The notes below the pieces were generated by a model. The model saw only the letters and a program-made list of their open reading frames with translations, did no database searches and was not told the origin of the DNA. Positions 44,313 through 53,343 of a DNA stretch of 64,000 bases are shown piece after piece (positions within the stretch are counted from its first letter, which is position 1; the number at the start of each line of letters is the position of its first letter). Position numbers and translations under genes: made by a program. The DNA comes from Odontocerum albicorne (lineage: Eukaryota; Arthropoda; Insecta; Trichoptera; Odontoceridae): NCBI GenBank assembly GCA_949825065.1, contig OX463859.1, positions 28,227,847 through 28,291,846 of the forward strand. Direction: 5' to 3'.

Positions 44313-44922
44313 CTGTTAAGAGATATTGTTATGTAACCTAATGCAGAGCCGAGACGATGTGTTTGAGAGCCTGGGTAACCCATTCCAAAATGAGCCCCTG
44401 ATTTTTTTCTTAACACTTTCGGGAATTAATAAAACTGTCGAAATATTTTCCTCTTATTTATGTAAAATGGGTGATTTTTTTACCTTTTAAAAAAATCACC
44501 CTAATACCCTGTCTTCAAAAATAAGCGAAAAATGGGAATGTAGGTCACTTAACCCCAAAATATAAATCAACTAATGAAAATTTAAAAATATAACATTTAT
44601 AATGGTTTTTCCACCTTTCAGGGGTACAAAATTATCTATAACTTTATTGAAATTGATTTTGTTCGAATTCAAACATTCATAATAATAATAAAAGGACAAT
44701 TTATATAGTGTGGTTTAGAGAGCAAACACTCCTCAAGGGAACTCTTAACTTGTCTTGGACCCACTATTATTGACAGATCAATAAATATATCTGACAATGT
44801 GTCTTTTTCAAGACTAGGTCTTTTTTTATATATTTATTTTATTATGGATCGATTTTAGCGCCCTTCAGATAGCGTGCTTAGGGCCAGTGCTCCAGTTGCC
44901 CCCACCCATGTTCCAGTTCTTA
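44313..44922. other. No gene recognised
   Basis: Apparent Lst2 intron. The stretch 44635-44790 (AACTTTATTGAAATTGATTT, CTTGTCTTGGACCCACTATT) weakly resembles 58640-58725. Confidence 0.35.
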
Positions 44923-45096
44923 TAGTACCCGGTGGTAAGTAATACACATCGGGCATAAGAAAGAGACTGTCGCCTTGTAGAGCGTCGTCTCTTTCGTACG
45001 GACTGTTAGCGCATCGTGCGACAGAGACGACGCTATACAAAGCTTCTTTAAGTCTCTTTCTTAAGCCTGATGTGTATTACTTACCGCCGGGTACTA
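44923..45096. mobile_element. Foldback MITE, pogo-like ends, copy 2
   Basis: TAGTACCCGGTGGTAAGTAA at the left and complementary CCGCCGGGTACTA at the right, TA on both sides. Shorter (174 bp) than the 6320 copy but with the same arms and a GCGCATCGTGCGACAGAGAC core. Confidence 0.75.
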
Positions 45097-45177
45097 TACA
45101 TCCTGTTGACCATTGGCATTGATTCATTAAAGTGAAGTTACAATATTATGATAAGTGAAATAATCATTACAAGTTAA

Positions 45178-45270
45178 TGTGGAAATTAAAGCAGTCAAAA
45201 TAATAAGAGACAATTTGAATGTGCCTCTATAATTTGAAAATCTTCATTACAACTTTGCACCAACCAACAT
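45178..45270 (+). pseudogene. Remnant of a third methuselah-like receptor 3' end
   Basis: The stretch GTGGAAATTAAAGCAG-TCAAAATAAT-AGACAATTT, then CTTCATTACAACTTTGCA, matches the sequence just after the receptor coding regions (around 51580-51690 and 56850-56965). No receptor coding sequence precedes it; a pogo-like MITE ends at 45096 instead. It looks like a relic of a further duplicated copy, or a dispersed piece of the shared 3' flank. Confidence 0.5.
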
Positions 45271-45639
45271 TAAATGGGAATTCTCTATTAACCGACCTAT
45301 GCCTACACATGTACGTAATGCGCTCGCTAACTACGTACCAAATACCTTTAACCCTTATCCCGTACAGGGTGGTAAACGATCGCGATTTTCACGCGTACAA
45401 ATGGCCTCCAAAAATCTTATAATCAAATCTAACTTGACCCTACTCGTACTTCTTCCGCCACAGGAACCCCCAAAAATATTCTTATAATCAGTTTATACCT
45501 AGACTGCGTTGCGTTTGTGTCTCGTCAAGTTATTTTTCCCAGCGTTTTTACGTATTTTTATTGCATTAGTTACTTGTCATATTTCTAGTGACATCGTCTA
45601 AATTATTTAGTTATTTTTATATAAATATATGTGTATTTA

Positions 45640-46140
45640 GGCCGAGGCCACACCAAAATGCTTCGTTAGGTGCTAAGCTAGATTTTACGTGACTCGTATA
45701 CTAGGTTACTTCATGCATGGACACACCAAAGTGCTACGCACAAATTCATTTGATAGTTGGGAGCGGTTGAGTCAACACACGATGTCACTCTCAAAACTAA
45801 CCAATTTCATTACAACTTACCATATTTATTTACTTCCTGTGCAACTTCATTCCAAAGTGATTTAATTACAGGTACATTTTTGTATAATTTGCTCGATGGG
45901 TTCCACAAAGGCTCCCTTTTATGCACAGCTGTCATTAAAACTTCCGCCATCTTGTAAATTAACCAACATGTCTGTTCGCTAGAAGATTCACTCGATGACT
46001 AATCGTCATGCAACGTGGCGCGAAGCGTGCAGTGTGGCCACTGCGATAGTATGCGGTACGTTGGTTCGCTAGGATATGTCGCCTAACTCACAACATAGCT
46101 CTAAGCATCAAGCGAGGCTCCTACCTGTGTGGGCGAGGCC
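45640..46140 (-). mobile_element. PIF/Harbinger-type MITE with a MADF-like exon
   Basis: Flanked by TTA (45637-45639 and 46141-46143). Ends GGCCGAGGCCACAC and, reversed, GGCCTCGCCCACAC; GG-C ends with TWA duplication are typical of PIF/Harbinger. The 501-bp element keeps a MADF-type coding exon on the minus strand, as expected of Harbinger elements, whose second gene encodes a Myb/SANT- or MADF-type DNA-binding protein. Confidence 0.72.
45821..45950 (-). pseudogene. MADF-like first exon retained in a Harbinger-type MITE
   Basis: From the ATG at 45950: MAEVLMTAVHKREPLWNPSS, KLYKNVPVIKSLWNEVAQEV NKYG, then the consensus donor GTAAGT. The PLW-P-S-LYKN-...-LW-EVA pattern is the N-terminal half of a MADF domain, a Myb-related DNA-binding fold. 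43 codons plus 1 nt, no stop. The downstream exon is absent, so no full protein can be made from this copy. Confidence 0.6.
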
Positions 46141-46440
46141 TTACTGTTTCATATTTTATTTTTCTTTAGAATTATTTTGTAGTTCGATTTGTTTTTATTA
46201 GGTATTGTTTGGTTATAGGTTTATCGAGTGTTTATATCAGATATTTTGGGAGTAAAATTTTTCATATGGACGCAAAAAAGTTAGGAACGAGAGAAAATAT
46301 TACTGTTCAGATTGTAAAGTCTTTGTTTGCCATGCTTAAAAATTTATGATACCAAAAGTGTGTTTTATTATGTGAAATGAAACATACTCATATCTACATT
46401 TAAGGATTAAAATAAAATGTAAGTACAATTCAAATGAGCA

Positions 46441-46895
46441 TACATACATATCATCACGCCGTGTGCCTTGTGGGGTAGGCAAAGAGAACAGGTCTCCAAA
46501 CTTTTCTGTCCATGTGCACAACTTTACCCTCCTCCACATTTATATATCTCGTCATACACAATCTTCTATTTTTCATACTTTACACTTAACCTCCTTTCAA
46601 AATCTGGTCCTTTTGATTTACGTTTTTCTAGCTACATTTTTCTCCATCTACTTCTTCATCTAGCACTTCTGACTTGTTTACTCGTTTAGTCATTCTTTCA
46701 TCACTACACAAGCCCAAACCACCTTAAAGCTCCTTTCTTTATCTTACTTAGAACATCCATTTTATCCAGCCATTCATTTCCGATGTCTTCATCCCACCTT
46801 CTTTCATACATTGACACTCCACAAATTTTTGTTAGTGCACGTATCCCCGCACCATTAATCTTACTTTTATCCTTCTGCCGAGTCCAAATGAATTA
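46441..46895 (-). mobile_element. LINE reverse-transcriptase C-terminal fragment
   Basis: 3' terminus CATATCATCACGCCGTGTGC-CTTGTGGGGTAGGC. The minus strand reads ERRWDEDIGNEWLDKMDVLS and KIKKGALRWFGLC, a close relative of the plus-strand fragment at 12055-12450. Confidence 0.72.
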
Positions 46896-47054
46896 AATTT
46901 GAATTCAAATGAATTTAAAAACAAATTCAACAAAAATATTACAATCAAGTATATTTTATCATAGAAACAATGTTATCAAAATTTTAATATCAATTTACGT
47001 ATTAGAATATTTAAACATGCTAAACGAGTTGAACAGTCATGAAACATTTTTTAA

Positions 47055-47335
47055 TTTAAGAACAATTTATGGCATGCAAATATAATCCTTAATAATCCAG
47101 GTTCGTACTTATCTCCTATTACGGAGAGAGTTTACTTCATTCTGTTGAAATGGTGGCAAGCCCTCTCGGCGGGAAAACAACCTCCCCTCGACAACTTCAA
47201 AATCCTTACCCATCGTATTAGACAACTTCTTCTAACTTTCACAATACCGCCATCTAGTGAGGAGACATAGATGGCGCCTCCAATGAAAACGTCATTCTGT
47301 CCCACCGATAGGCACCTTGCCACTCAAATCAAGAA
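47055..47335. repeat. Unclassified repeat, left copy
   Basis: TTTATGGCATGCAAATATAA-TCCTTA, ACTTCAAAATCCTTACCCAT and CCAATGAAAACGTCATTCTG-TCCCACCGATAGGCAC run collinear with 57760-58025. The two copies bracket the receptor pair in the same orientation. Confidence 0.65.
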
Positions 47336-47560
47336 ACAAAAAAATATGATGTTACCAGTTGCACAAAATATAAAATTTTTAGAAGACAGATTAATACATA
47401 ATAGTTGTCGCTATTATGCATTTAAAATGTCAGAATAAGTAAAAGGGATTGTTCTATGTTCAACAAATCAAAATTGTTGTAAAATAAATTTAAAAATGAT
47501 CAACCGAGAGATAATAATATTGATCATTTAATCGTAAATAATCTTTTTTTTTTTCAATAC
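47336..47560. other. No feature recognised
   Basis: AT-rich sequence between a repeat and a SINE head. Confidence 0.4.
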
Positions 47561-47564
47561 CTTC

Positions 47565-47725
47565 GAGCGGGGTAGCCATGTGATTTGTGCTCTAGATATC
47601 TGGGAAGGTGGTCACCAGTTCAAATCCAAATCACTGTTCGACAACGTGATAGGTTTTTCCGCATAGTTTTCGACTCTTGAAGGACACCTTAGAATATTTT
47701 ATTTTAACAAGAATTCACTGTTCTT
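47565..47725 (+). mobile_element. tRNA-derived SINE (family S2)
   Basis: GAGCGGGGTAGCCATGTGAT, then GGTCACCAGTTCAAATCCAA (B box), then a tail TTTTTCCGCATAGTTTTCGA resembling the SINE at 22310-22456. Its 3' end abuts the intact mariner. Confidence 0.55.
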
Positions 47726-47729
47726 TATA

Positions 47730-49015
47730 TTAGGTCCTTACATATGAAATTGGCGTTTTGTTTGGGAGGAACATAAAGTAGATTTTTTTTTAATATAATA
47801 TATTTATTTAATCAAAGTATGTACCATTGCTATCTATGCACTTTTGCCATCTCATAGGTAGTTCATCGATCCCTTTACTAAAAAAAACATTCGGACGGGA
47901 ATCAATAAAATCTTTGAAGTCGGTTTGGACTGCCCCATCGGAGTTGAATTTTTTCCCTTGCAAGAAGTTATCCAAATTTCGAAAAAAATAGTAATCTGTT
48001 GGGGCAAGGTCCGGAGAGTACGGTGGATGTCTTAGACATTCCAATTGAAGCTCTTCTAATTTGGTAGCCGTCTGTTGTGCAGTGTGTGGTCTAGCGTTAT
48101 CATGAAGCAGCAGTGGCCTAGAGCGATTAAGCAGCCTCGGTTGTTTAGCAGCTAGCTTTTCCATCATGGTTTGCAGTTGCTGACAATAGACATCTGCCGT
48201 AATCGTCTGGCCAGATTTAAGAAAGCTGTAGTGAACGACACCAGCACTAGTCCACCAAACGCTCACAAGTAACTTTTTTGGAGTCAATTTTCGCTTGGGG
48301 CATGGTTTGGCTGGTTCGGCAGGGTTCAGCCATTGCGATGATCGCTTCCGATTATCATACAGGATCCACTTTTCATCACAGGTAATGATTCGATTCAAAA
48401 TCCCTTCATTATTGTGCCGGTTGAGTAATGCAACGCAGCAGTCAACGCGCGTTTGTTGATTTGCTTCACTCAATTCGTGAGGTACCCACCTTTCAAGCTT
48501 TTTCACCTTCCCAATTTGCTTCAAGTGGATTAAAACAGTTTTATCACTAACACCGCAGCCTGCAGCTAACTCGGACGTGGTTTGCGATGGATCCGCTTCC
48601 ACAATAGCTTTCAATTCTTCATTATCAACTTTGGTCTCCGGCCGTCCACGGGACTTATTCTGCAGGTCGAAATTTCCAGAACGAAAACGTTGGAACCAAA
48701 AACGCACTGTGTTTTCTTTTGCGGCACCGTCGCCATACACATCATTAATCCTTCGAGCCGTTTCTGCAGCACTGGTGCCACGGTGGAACTCGTACTCGTA
48801 AATAACGCGATATTTCAAGTTTTCCATTTTGTAAACTGAGTGACGCAAAGAAAAAAAACAACTGAGGAAAAAAAAATGAATTATAATTTTCGAAACACAA
48901 ATACTTGAGTAAATAGCTGTATAAATTTTAATTTGGAATTCCTAACCAAAGAGAAGATATTTGAGATCAAAGTTGCCAGTACGGCAAAACGCCAATTTCA
49001 TATGTAAGGACCTAA
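47730..49015 (-). mobile_element. Full-length mariner element with TIRs and TA duplication
   Basis: The left end TTAGGTCCTTACATATGAAA and the right end (its reverse complement, finishing at 49015) form terminal inverted repeats of about 30 bp, each flanked by TA. The 1,286-bp element contains only the transposase gene. Matched ends and an open transposase suggest a recent insertion. It lies in the apparent last Lst2 intron, upstream of the receptor pair. Confidence 0.93.
47808..48827 (-). CDS. Mariner transposase, apparently intact
   Basis: 339-residue open frame starting MENLKYRVIYEYEFHRGTS, the usual length for mariner transposases. It has an N-terminal helix-turn-helix pair (FWFQRFRSGNFD), the WVPHEL motif (about 115-120) and a complete DD34D triad: D151 in CDEKW, D243 in LLHDNARPH and D278 in SPDLAPTDYY. 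It catalyses cut-and-paste transposition at TA sites. I chose the ATG at 48827 because the 7 codons upstream contain only a non-ATG start. It lies within matched terminal repeats. Proteins of this type are often annotated as SETMAR-like in arthropods. Confidence 0.93.
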   Translation of the reverse strand: MENLKYRVIYEYEFHRGTSAAETARRINDVYGDGAAKENTVRFWFQRFRSGNFDLQNKSRGRPETKVDNEELKAIVEADPSQTTSELAAGCGVSDKTVLIHLKQIGKVKKLERWVPHELSEANQQTRVDCCVALLNRHNNEGILNRIITCDEKWILYDNRKRSSQWLNPAEPAKPCPKRKLTPKKLLVSVWWTSAGVVHYSFLKSGQTITADVYCQQLQTMMEKLAAKQPRLLNRSRPLLLHDNARPHTAQQTATKLEELQLECLRHPPYSPDLAPTDYYFFRNLDNFLQGKKFNSDGAVQTDFKDFIDSRPNVFFSKGIDELPMRWQKCIDSNGTYFD

Positions 49016-49079
49016 TATTTTTAAACCACAAAAAATCAAACAAGGTACAAAGTGATCCATTTTTCTATACACTTTTACA

Positions 49080-49290
49080 ATATATGTCCTCACGTATATA
49101 CTTATACAATATTATTTAAATAAAATGATTTAATAACTTCAATACGTTGTTGCGGAGTTATATGCTCCATAATAAATTGTTATCGACCACTCTCCACGAT
49201 TGTCAAATATTAACTGACAAATGACAGCCAAATCAAATTGGCGACCAAACAAAATGGGCCTGGAACATAAAACGCACCCTGTATAAGTTT
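49080..49290 (-). mobile_element. DNA transposon relic with transposase N-terminus
   Basis: On the minus strand MEHITPQQRIEVIKSFYLNN resembles the first helix of mariner/Tc1-like transposases common in arthropods. It lies just inside a terminus reading (complement) ACAGGGTGCGTTTTATGTTC. The rest is missing. Confidence 0.5.
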
Positions 49291-49914
49291 ATAGTCGTAC
49301 TTGTCATTTTTATCTGATAACTTTTATCTTGTATTAATTTGTGATTAACTCATAATTTTGTGCCATTCTTTCTTACTTTTTCCTTGCATACAGTACAATT
49401 TGACTATTTATTATTGAGTGACAATGTTTCCAATCAACCAGAAAGGTGGCCGACCCGCCACCCCCTCGGTTAGAAAACATCGGAGTTCGTCAATATATTT
49501 ATTGTCTCTGTCGAATTAAAATTTATTAGTGTTTTTGTGTAGAGTTTCTATGAATATACATTTTATTTATATCTTGACAAGAAAACAAACTAAGTGTGAA
49601 GTGTGTGCTATAAGTATTTATAATTCTAAAGATTAATATGAACAGCAAAAGGAAACTTTTTATGGATAAAGTGACAATATTGTGATTTAAAATGACACTA
49701 AATTATTTTGTTAGTGGATTATTATTAAATAAAAATTTATTAGTGTATTTTGTATAAATATAAATTTTATTTATATCTTGAAAAGAAAACAAACTGAGTG
49801 TGAAGTGTGTGCTATAAGTATTTATAATTCTAAAAATTAATATTAACAGAAACTATTAATACTGCCTGCAAAAGGAAACTTTTTATGTATAAAGTGACAA
49901 TATTGTGATTTAAA
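49290..49914 (+). promoter_or_regulatory. 5' flank and leader of receptor copy 1, with internal tandem duplication
   Basis: This flank aligns with the leader of copy 2 (54830-55234), so promoter and 5' UTR were duplicated with the gene. About 200 bp is repeated within it: 49505-49712 recurs as 49716-49920. The upstream unit contains the coding start ATGACACTAAATTATTTTGT at 49692, now followed by a stop at 49757, giving a 21-residue decoy ORF. A second upstream ORF, MNSKRKLFMDKVTIL, lies at 49638-49685. No TATA box can be assigned with confidence. Confidence 0.6.
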
Positions 49915-51537
49915 ATGACACTAAATTATTTTGTATTTTTGACTTTTGGATTTGTGTATTTAGTGAATTTATCCTCGGCAAAATATCCTTGTGACTATCA
50001 TATGAGTGTAAATATCACCGGTGGCTCTTTCCTAAAACATAAAGAAATCTTACACAATGGTTTGAAATATTCTCCAAAACAATATTTCAAATTTAACGAA
50101 GAAGATAAAAGTGAGACAATAAGAGGATGTATTTGCATGATCAAATCTTGCATGAGAAAATGTTGTCCTGAGGGACAATGGTTATCCAATCATACATGCA
50201 CTGGCAGCCATGATCCAGCAATATATCCGTTTAATCCTACAGTTTACGCGGCTAATGAAAGTATCAAGATAATAAATTCGAGCCAACACTTTGGATTATT
50301 GTTCGGTAATCCGTGTTCAGACGGACAAAGATTTCTCCTTAATCCAGAGCAAAATGATGAGGCTTTTTATCTACAACTTAATGGATCTTTATATATTCCT
50401 AATTTTCAAAATGATATTCCCTTTTTACACCAAATGTCATACTGCATGGATGTGTCTCCTAAAAATACAGAAGATTCCTCCGAATCATGGACTACAAAAT
50501 ATCTCGCACTCGTCTGTTTCGAAAGTCCGTCCAATGTTGATGAAAATCAAGAAATTATTATGTTTACTGTATTATCAATTGATGAAAATCAAGAAATTAA
50601 ATTTATTATATTTTCAATTGGACAGATGATATCTATCCCGTTCTTGGTAGCAACTTTTGTGATATACGCAATTATTCCAGAAATACGAAATCTTCACGGA
50701 AAAACGCTAATGAGCTACATCTTCAGCCTTACGGTAGCCTTTATCTTCTTGGCTGCAAGACAGATCAAGCCTGCCAACAAAGCCAACTGCGGTTGTATTA
50801 TTACAGCCTTCATGATTTATTTCTTCTTCTTAGCCAGTTTCTTTTGGCTGAATGTCATGTGCTTTGATATATGGTTGACATTTAGTAGTTTTCGAGGTCC
50901 AAGAAGTCGAGGATTGGCGGAACAGCGGCGTTTTAGATATTACTGCATTTATACATGGGGCTCACCTCTTCTTCTCAGTAGTTTGGTAGGATTCATGCAA
51001 TTTTACGATGACGTCCCAGATTATATTGTACGTCCCGAATTTGGCAAAAAAAATTGTTGGTTCAACACCTACAGGGGATCTATGGTGTATTTCTATGCGC
51101 CTTTCATCATACTAATGTTGTGTAACTTGTTCTTCTTTATCAGTACAAGTTTCAAAATCAGACAGTTCAACAAAGAAACAGCAATACTCAAAACTAGTGA
51201 AAGTTCCAAGCATGATCAATACGACAATGACAAACAAAGATTTAATTTATATATAAAACTATTCCTATTGATGGGTGTTAATTGGACTGCAGAGTGGGTC
51301 AGTTTTATCATCAAAGAACCCAAATGGTTTTGGTTTATTTTTGACGTGTTCAATACACTGTTCGGCGTTTTTATTTTTATATTTGTATGGAAGAAGAAAA
51401 TCAAAATCCTTCTTATCCAAAGGTACAACTATCTACGGTATGGAATTGTCAGATCAGGCAATCGAAGCTCCTCTCGATCCGACAAATATAACTTCTCATC
51501 ACTTGCTAAAACGGATGTTGTTAGATCTTATATATAG
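49915..51537 (+). CDS. Methuselah-like G-protein-coupled receptor, copy 1 (intronless)
   Basis: 540-residue receptor of the methuselah subfamily of secretin-class GPCRs, predicted at the plasma membrane. A signal peptide (about residues 1-22, MTLNYFVFLTFGFVYLVNLS) is followed by KYPCDYHMSVNITGG, the typical start of a Mth ectodomain. A Cys cluster RGCICMIKSCMRKCCP (about 70-85) and further paired cysteines follow. Seven hydrophobic segments lie near residues 229-253, 263-282, 291-318, 342-362, 389-412, 445-467 and 472-493. The start follows an in-frame-independent 16-codon upstream ORF. Compared with copy 2 it carries a duplicated stalk segment around residues 208-229 and stops earlier at the C-terminus. 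The ligand cannot be inferred. It lies inside the apparent last intron of Lst2. Confidence 0.93.
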   Translation: MTLNYFVFLTFGFVYLVNLSSAKYPCDYHMSVNITGGSFLKHKEILHNGLKYSPKQYFKFNEEDKSETIRGCICMIKSCMRKCCPEGQWLSNHTCTGSHDPAIYPFNPTVYAANESIKIINSSQHFGLLFGNPCSDGQRFLLNPEQNDEAFYLQLNGSLYIPNFQNDIPFLHQMSYCMDVSPKNTEDSSESWTTKYLALVCFESPSNVDENQEIIMFTVLSIDENQEIKFIIFSIGQMISIPFLVATFVIYAIIPEIRNLHGKTLMSYIFSLTVAFIFLAARQIKPANKANCGCIITAFMIYFFFLASFFWLNVMCFDIWLTFSSFRGPRSRGLAEQRRFRYYCIYTWGSPLLLSSLVGFMQFYDDVPDYIVRPEFGKKNCWFNTYRGSMVYFYAPFIILMLCNLFFFISTSFKIRQFNKETAILKTSESSKHDQYDNDKQRFNLYIKLFLLMGVNWTAEWVSFIIKEPKWFWFIFDVFNTLFGVFIFIFVWKKKIKILLIQRYNYLRYGIVRSGNRSSSRSDKYNFSSLAKTDVVRSYI

Positions 51538-51930
51538 TAGCTCAAGTTTCTCAACGGGAATTCTCGCAAGGAAATGTGGAAATTAAAGCAGAGTCAAAAT
51601 AATATGACATAAGACAATTTTCACGAGCCAAGTGGACGCCTTTTAAATTTGAACTCCGCTTAGGAACACTGACATTACAACTTTGCATGGAGTATCACAA
51701 GAATCAAACCTGAGACACTAGAAGGAATAATAAACATGCTTACCACCAACTGTCTACCATTTGAAGATTATATAACATAGTTATGTATCAAAAAATAAAT
51801 TCCTATATTAGTGATTGAATGGGATGGTTCTATTGACTATTGACAATGATAAAAAAACTTGGTTTATGGAATCAAAACCCTTTTGAAAAATCGTAATTTG
51901 GAACCACATAAAAATTGATTATGAAATTTT
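51538..51930 (+). other. 3' flank of receptor copy 1, shared with copy 2
   Basis: Collinear with 56879-57195: GACAATTTTCACGAGCCAAG, TACAACTTTGCATGGAGTAT and TTTTGAAAAATCGTAATTTG. An AATAAA at 51795 is a candidate polyadenylation signal. The duplication unit ends near 51930. Confidence 0.7.
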
Positions 51931-52428
51931 TTAAACCTGTATATTGCTGATAATAATTAAAAACACTGTAACCATAGCTGATACCTGCTGAACAGAGTCA
52001 CATCTCGAGCAAATCACTGGCTGACAACATTCGTAACAGTGAAATTAGAATAAATGTGAGGATATCGTTATTGAATACAATACTGGAAGGAACATCATCT
52101 TTGGCAGCTGAATACCTAAAAGATTATAAATGGCAGCTGGCAGTCCACATATCACAGACATCAGAATGTAACAGGTGGTCGATGTAGACTTGATCGATAT
52201 GTGTATTTTTCTTAAGTTTTTGTTATTTAATTTTATTAGAACTTAGCAATATCAAATAACCGAACATTTTTAGTGTTAAAAAAACTTCCTTATATGAGAA
52301 GGTAACATTAAAAATATATTATGTCCATCAGATTTAAAAACTGAGTTGATAAAGCAGATTTCTTCTTATGAATGGTACGGAGCTATTTAACATTTTCATT
52401 TGAATGAAAAAAGCATATAAATCATTTT
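51931..52428. other. No gene recognised
   Basis: 52010-52190 has traces of a LINE tail (GAACATCATCTTTGGCAGCT, then CAGCTGGCAGTCCACATATC) but no readable frame. Confidence 0.3.
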
Positions 52429-52709
52429 GTGTTCCTCGCGGGAAGCACAAACGCCTGTGATCTGATCTATAGCATTCCTTTGTGTATTTTACGTAATGTT
52501 TAGTTTATCTCCTTTATGTAATGAGTCTCCTTAAGAGTAATGACCATTATTTATTATCAGAAAATTACTTGAATGTCATGTTTACTTGGTGGTGTAACCA
52601 AATATCAGTGGTTCTGAACAAAATACGCGTTTAAATATAGAAATTAAAAAACGCCGAAATTGTGCCGCGCACAGGATTCGTGGAATTTGATTTTAACGCG
52701 GTGTACAGG
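52429..52709. mobile_element. piggyBac-type MITE (family P2), inverted copy
   Basis: Reverse complement of the 30726 element: GTGTTCCTCGCGGGAAGCAC through TTAACGCGGTGTACAGG. TTAA is kept at 52710-52713 but mutated at the left (TTTT). Confidence 0.75.
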
Positions 52710-52713
52710 TTAA

Positions 52714-53343
52714 AATCATAATAAAAAAAGTTTTTTTTTTTCTAAAAGAATCTTGTCCAGGCTTCAAACAAATCAATAAATATCATGTCCGAATTGACCA
52801 ATCATAGCTTTCCTATTGTGTCTAACTTCACACCAGTTCACCGGCAACTGTCAGTTTTAAATCGTACGTGCAGTTTAATGTCATTATACAGCTTTATCTA
52901 CCTACATATATTTATAGTTTGAAAGTAATACTAGATTTCTTCTTATTTTGTAACATGTTACTTATTTTATTTAATTAAAATAAAAATTAATTATTCTACT
53001 CAATTATTTGTGCAACATTTGCATAATATTTTTTGAAATCCAACAAAAAACATCCTGTCCCAGATCTGTACTTTAATCAAAAAAGATTAAAGTAGAATGC
53101 TTCACTCAAAAATCGATCATGTCCATATTTTAAACTAGAATAACTATTTTAATTATGATTCGATTTTAAACAATAAATCAAGTCACTTCAGATATTTTTA
53201 CAATGAATTATGTAATACAATTCGTATGTGATACAATGAAATTGTATAGAAAATGGAGCAATTTTTTTGTCTATTTTTAACAAATTTCAACGTAACGTTT
53301 GAGTAACGCGTATAATTTTGACTCAATAATAAAAACAAATATA
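52714..53343. other. No gene recognised
   Basis: AT-rich sequence between a MITE and a mariner; nothing assignable. Confidence 0.5.

Larger units (their letters stand above)
45376..46395 (+). repeat. Family R1 repeat, split by a Harbinger-type MITE
   Basis: Matches 26-640 from CCTCCAAAAATCTTATAATC through ATCGTCTAAATTATTTAGTT, then resumes after 46143 with TTTCATATTTTATTTTTCTT and TTTGTTTGCCATGCTTAAAA. Together with the TTA duplication this pins the MITE insertion. Confidence 0.7.

Noticed and set aside
44313..49290. A FYVE zinc-finger exon to complete Lst2
   Set aside because: Looked for the paired-CxxC and R-HHCR-CG pattern on the plus strand here and further right; none was visible.
49998..51428. 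Minus-strand and alternate-frame ORFs over the receptor genes
   Set aside because: Shadows of the receptor coding frame.
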